A DNA stretch of 17,287 nucleotides, taken from the NCBI GenBank assembly GCA_050053515.1, contig JASFTQ010000067.1, positions 1-17,287 of the forward strand. The letters run 5' to 3'. A program made the translations under genes and the position numbers. The DNA comes from G020354645 sp050053515. Its GTDB lineage: Bacteria > Desulfobacterota > Desulfobacteria > Desulfobacterales > G020354645. The notes beneath the pieces were generated by a model. That model ran no database searches. It had not been told where the DNA came from and saw nothing but the letters and a program-made list of their open reading frames with translations. Shown here piece after piece: positions 14,697 to 17,287 of the stretch (the first letter of the stretch is position 1; every line of letters begins with the position of its first letter).

Positions 14697-15428
14697 TTAT
14701 TTCTCGCTATTGAACATTGCGTTGTAAGCGTAGAGACCGGGCGTGCTTTCCCAGGCCGGTTTCTCTATGTAGTCATCTTGGCTTTCGTCCTGCTGTTGCT
14801 CGGCTGCCATCTGAGCGATGATCTCTTCACTGAGGTCATCAACTTCCATGGCGGCTTTGCTGTGGGGTGCATATTGCATCACGGAAACACCGGCGTTCAT
14901 GGCTTCGATATAGGCCACTCTCTGACATATTTCTGTTTCAAAAATGCCGGTATTGAAAACGCCCATTGTCTCTTTAGCTTCACGCCCGAGTTTGGTTCCC
15001 GGAATCTTGCGGCAGACCAAGAGCCTGCTTTGCAGGTGGGTGTTTTGATTTTTTTCTTGGTTAACCATTTCCAAAGTGTTGTCGCACGACCACATATCCA
15101 CGGGGCTGGGACTTAAAGGGATGACCGCCAGATCCGTTATGGCTAAAATCGATTGCGTAATGTCTGCGATGGCAGGCGGCGCATCGATCACCACATGATC
15201 GTAATCCCATCCCAGCTCATTGAGGTCTTGATGATATATCGGCCTGGGATGATGCTTGATGGGAAATGCCTGGTTGTTTTCGATAGTGTGCCACCGGACC
15301 GCGCTGCCCTGGGGATCGGTGTCAATAAATACCAATTTACAGTTTTTTCTTGCCAGATTTGCAGCCAGATTGATTGCCGTCGTTGTTTTGCCGACACCGC
15401 CTTTTTGGTTCACCACACTGATAATCAT
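14697..15428 (-). CDS. Orphan ParA-family partition-type ATPase, 243 aa
   Basis: This deviant Walker-type ATPase is used to position plasmids, chromosomes or protein complexes. The deviant Walker A is KGGVGKTT at 9-16, the A' motif is DTDPQGSA at 36-43 and Walker B is VVIDAPP at 79-85. The length suits a short ParA without an N-terminal DNA-binding domain, like plasmid-type or MinD/MipZ-like positioning ATPases. The last 35 residues (QQQDESQDDYIEKPAWESTPGLYAYN) are acidic and unusual for ParA, possibly a partner-binding tail. AAGGAGG stands 5 bases before the ATG. No ParB, relaxase or replication gene lies within 2 kb, so it is an orphan in this window and its cargo is unknown. Confidence 0.92.
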   Translation of the reverse strand: MIISVVNQKGGVGKTTTAINLAANLARKNCKLVFIDTDPQGSAVRWHTIENNQAFPIKHHPRPIYHQDLNELGWDYDHVVIDAPPAIADITQSILAITDLAVIPLSPSPVDMWSCDNTLEMVNQEKNQNTHLQSRLLVCRKIPGTKLGREAKETMGVFNTGIFETEICQRVAYIEAMNAGVSVMQYAPHSKAAMEVDDLSEEIIAQMAAEQQQDESQDDYIEKPAWESTPGLYAYNAMFNSEK

Positions 15429-15543
15429 TCGCCCCCTCCTTCTGCTGTGTGCGTTTCAGCGTTTGTAGTTGATCGGGTTTAGCCAGTACCGCTTGCCATC
15501 AGATACATGTTATCATCCCTGCTGCAATCAAAAAATTGTTCTT

Positions 15544-15581
15544 CCCATACAATCCTAAAAAGGTTTTGTCAACCCAAAACC
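15544..15581 (-). promoter_or_regulatory. ParA promoter overlapped by a dyad
   Basis: On the minus strand a perfect TTGACA (15572-15567) is followed after exactly 17 bases by TATGGG (15549-15544), a weak -10. The inverted repeat GGTTTTG (15562-15568) and CAAAACC (15575-15581) encloses the -35 box, which suits an operator. A second dyad lies upstream. Confidence 0.5.
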
Positions 15582-15585
15582 ACAT

Positions 15586-15620
15586 TATATTGGAGTAAAA
15601 TATTTTTTAAAACCAATATA
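15586..15620. promoter_or_regulatory. Inverted repeat upstream of the ParA promoter
   Basis: TATATTGG (15586-15593) and CCAATATA (15613-15620) are perfect 8-bp inverted repeats 19 bases apart. They lie 14-48 bases upstream of the -35 box of the ParA gene. The intervening AT-rich sequence may bend. A binding site for an activator or for ParA's own regulator is possible. Confidence 0.4.
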
Positions 15621-15825
15621 TTGTGTAATTCTTTTCCATAAATAATCAAAATTTGTAGTGTTTGATCGGCCCTGATAGACACTTTATAGCAAATGTCAAA
15701 GTAACGTTCCGAAATAACGCCGAATGAAGAGTTGCAGACAGGGGGTACATTTTATTCGTCAAGATGCAGGGTTAAGAAAAGGGAATTAAAGGAAGCGGCC
15801 TGGAATAGATTTATGCCTTGCCGTC

Positions 15826-15851
15826 GCGCCCCGGCCTTTCGGGCGGGGCGC
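15826..15851 (-). terminator. GC-rich hairpin after the surface protein gene
   Basis: GCGCCCCG (15826-15833) pairs with CGGGGCGC (15844-15851) and closes a small inner GC pairing with a tetraloop-like turn. It begins 9 bases after the stop of the surface protein gene on the minus strand. No U-tract follows, so intrinsic termination is unsure; it may act as a 3' stabilising or Rho-dependent end. Confidence 0.5.
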
Positions 15852-15859
15852 TTCGCCGT

Positions 15860-17287
15860 TTAGGTTGGCCGGCATTTTCTTCGGACAAATGCCGAAACAA
15901 CTGTACCGGCAACCAAACAAATCAACAGCAGAATCGCGGCTGTCAGTAAAAGACCCAACTTAAGGGCAATCCAGCTGAAACCAACCAGGGGCAGTAAAAA
16001 CAGACGGATCGCTGCCCGCATACTGCTGTGCCGGGAGATAACTTTTGCCACAGACGGTGAATGGGCATTGTAGAGACTAACCAAACATTTTCCTAATCGA
16101 CCGTTTAACAGAAAACGATCCCTGAAATTCCGCAGAATTTCAACGTGGGGCTCCAGGGCAGAGCCATAGGCTGCCGTTGCGATAAAGCAACCGCCGCCGC
16201 CACCGTCATCAGCCGGCGGAGTTCCGGAGGAGACGAATACTGAGGGACCCGACGGATCAATAATCGCATAGTTTTCAGTCTCGTCGCAATCACCGATACC
16301 GCCGTCTCTGAGATCCAAAAGGACTGACCTTCTGTCGACACTGAACGTGACGTGGTTTGTGTGATCCTGCCAACCGTGGAGGGAATCTTGTTTTAGCCAA
16401 CGCACATCAATGGGCAGGGGATCGGAATAAAAAACCTCAACTGTGGCGGGATCGCCGAGATTATCAACCATCAGCTTAAAGGCAAGTAGGCCAAACGGCA
16501 GGTTCTGGGCCGCTCCCGGAGGTGCGGTGATGTGACTCGGATCGATGGATCGAATCGATTCGATGGCGCTTACGTTGGGAGCGTTCTTAATGCTCACCCC
16601 GATTTGGGCATTGCCAACCACCGAGTTGACGCACCGAATGTCAGATTGTGTGATATCCGGAATGCCGTCGCCATCCAAATCAAGAGTCGGGTCGGTTACT
16701 GCCTGTTGATCCGGGATGCCATCCCCATCCGGGTCGTCGGTGTCGATTGCCTCGAGGGTAGTGAATTTTCTCGTCAGGGACCATTCCGATTCTCCAGCAT
16801 TATTGTCGTAGTAGCGGACCCTCCAGAAGTAATCGGTATCCGCGGTCAGCATCAATTCCGGAACCGGCAGGGATGTCAGTTGAGTGTCACTCGTGAGGTC
16901 CAAAACATGAAAAGTAAAGTTAGAATCGGTGCTGATCTGCCATAAGGTAGCAGCATGGGTATCATCGATATCTTCATCATCGAAGGCGCCAGTCTGCAAT
17001 TCCGGTGTCAACGGGATGCCCGACTCGTTGTCCGGGGGCCAAATCAATACCGGTGTTTGTGGCGGGTGATTTGCACAATCCCCGGTTGTCTGGGAACCCA
17101 GAGATACCCGTGCAGTTTCTAGACCGTCACCGTTGCGGGCCTTAACTTGAAAGGCGTAGGGGGTCTCACAGGTCAGCCCGCTGCTGGTCCACGACGTGTT
17201 GGCAGTCCAGCCCGAATTGGTGCCGTCAGTGGTATTTTCACAATAATACTGAGTGCCAGCCGGGTTGCTATTGGCCGTCCAGTTGAC
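15860..17287 (-). CDS. Large Fn3 / choice-of-anchor U surface protein with CFIATAAYGS C-terminus (5' end outside the window)
   Basis: The frame is open to the right edge, so only the last 475 residues are seen; an internal TTG at 17047 is not the start. In order: an Fn3 domain (residues 1-70, with TPYAFQVKARNGDGLETA); a second Fn3-like domain (about 80-180, with DTDYFWRVRYYDNNAGESEW); calcium-binding-like DPDGDGIPD and DLDGDGIPD repeats; a domain ending VLLDLRDGGIGDCDETENYAIIDPSGP that matches the choice-of-anchor U type; a glycine-rich hinge; and GCFIATAAYGSALEPHVEILRNFRDRFLL, the conserved cysteine module of delta-proteobacterial surface proteins, followed by two hydrophobic stretches (visible residues about 428-445 and 446-465) and a basic end (RRKCRPT). 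The layout suggests an exported protein processed or anchored near that cysteine, displayed at the cell surface and probably adhesive. The signal peptide is not visible. Domain names are from memory of consensus. Confidence 0.85.
   Translation of the reverse strand, partial: VNWTANSNPAGTQYYCENTTDGTNSGWTANTSWTSSGLTCETPYAFQVKARNGDGLETARVSLGSQTTGDCANHPPQTPVLIWPPDNESGIPLTPELQTGAFDDEDIDDTHAATLWQISTDSNFTFHVLDLTSDTQLTSLPVPELMLTADTDYFWRVRYYDNNAGESEWSLTRKFTTLEAIDTDDPDGDGIPDQQAVTDPTLDLDGDGIPDITQSDIRCVNSVVGNAQIGVSIKNAPNVSAIESIRSIDPSHITAPPGAAQNLPFGLLAFKLMVDNLGDPATVEVFYSDPLPIDVRWLKQDSLHGWQDHTNHVTFSVDRRSVLLDLRDGGIGDCDETENYAIIDPSGPSVFVSSGTPPADDGGGGGCFIATAAYGSALEPHVEILRNFRDRFLLNGRLGKCLVSLYNAHSPSVAKVISRHSSMRAAIRLFLLPLVGFSWIALKLGLLLTAAILLLICLVAGTVVSAFVRRKCRPT

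Noticed and set aside
1..17287. CRISPR array, tRNA, rRNA, intact transposase or integrase
   Set aside because: No regularly spaced direct repeats, cloverleaf, ribosomal motif or intact transposase/integrase frame was found on either strand.

Overview
The window looks like chromosomal sequence from a Desulfobacterota (delta-proteobacterial, sulfate-reducer type) genome. This is an inference from gene content, not from a marker gene: a cysteine-rich four-cluster 4Fe-4S protein, membrane proteins with CPKC...CxxCG zinc ribbons, a large Fn3/choice-of-anchor surface protein ending in a CFIATAAYGS module, and long intergenic stretches carrying hairpin repeats. There is no rRNA, tRNA, CRISPR array or intact transposase in view. 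Gene density is low and most genes lie on the minus strand.

Layout. 1-3060: an exported protein (+), a 4Fe-4S protein (-) and a lipoprotein (-), with a long perfect hairpin between the last two. 3400-5951: two divergent genes, a soluble protein of unknown function (-) and a membrane protein with a zinc ribbon (+), separated by 361 bases holding promoter-like -10 boxes for both. 6190-9222 (all -): aspartate kinase, a small basic protein and a zinc-ribbon membrane protein with an HEAGH metallopeptidase motif. 9223-11130: a decayed ORF6N-type phage DNA-binding gene, an intact zinc-independent MDR oxidoreductase and the 3' end of a kynureninase gene, followed by a good minus-strand terminator that serves a comEA-like helix-hairpin-helix gene. 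11512-13450: a small zinc-ribbon protein (-), a CI-type helix-turn-helix regulator (+) and an iron-sulfur flavoprotein-like gene (+). 13451-17287: a small Fn3-like protein without a signal peptide, a MITE-like element with 12-bp terminal inverted repeats, an orphan ParA-type ATPase with a well-formed promoter/dyad region, and the C-terminal part of a large surface protein running off the right edge.

The genes do not form one obvious pathway. Most appear to be single transcription units with their own ribosome binding sites. Lysine/threonine-family biosynthesis (aspartate kinase), DNA uptake or binding (ComEA-like) and redox proteins are recognisable; about five genes have no function I can assign. 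Two gene remnants (ORF6N and kynureninase) flank the MDR gene, so 9.2-11.1 kb is a site of past insertion and deletion. I saw no convincing undescribed multi-gene system. The best leads are the shared zinc-ribbon module on two unlike membrane proteins, the cysteine-rich ferredoxin-like protein, the orphan ParA with its operator-like dyads, the CI-type regulator with dyads in its leader, and the MITE-like element.
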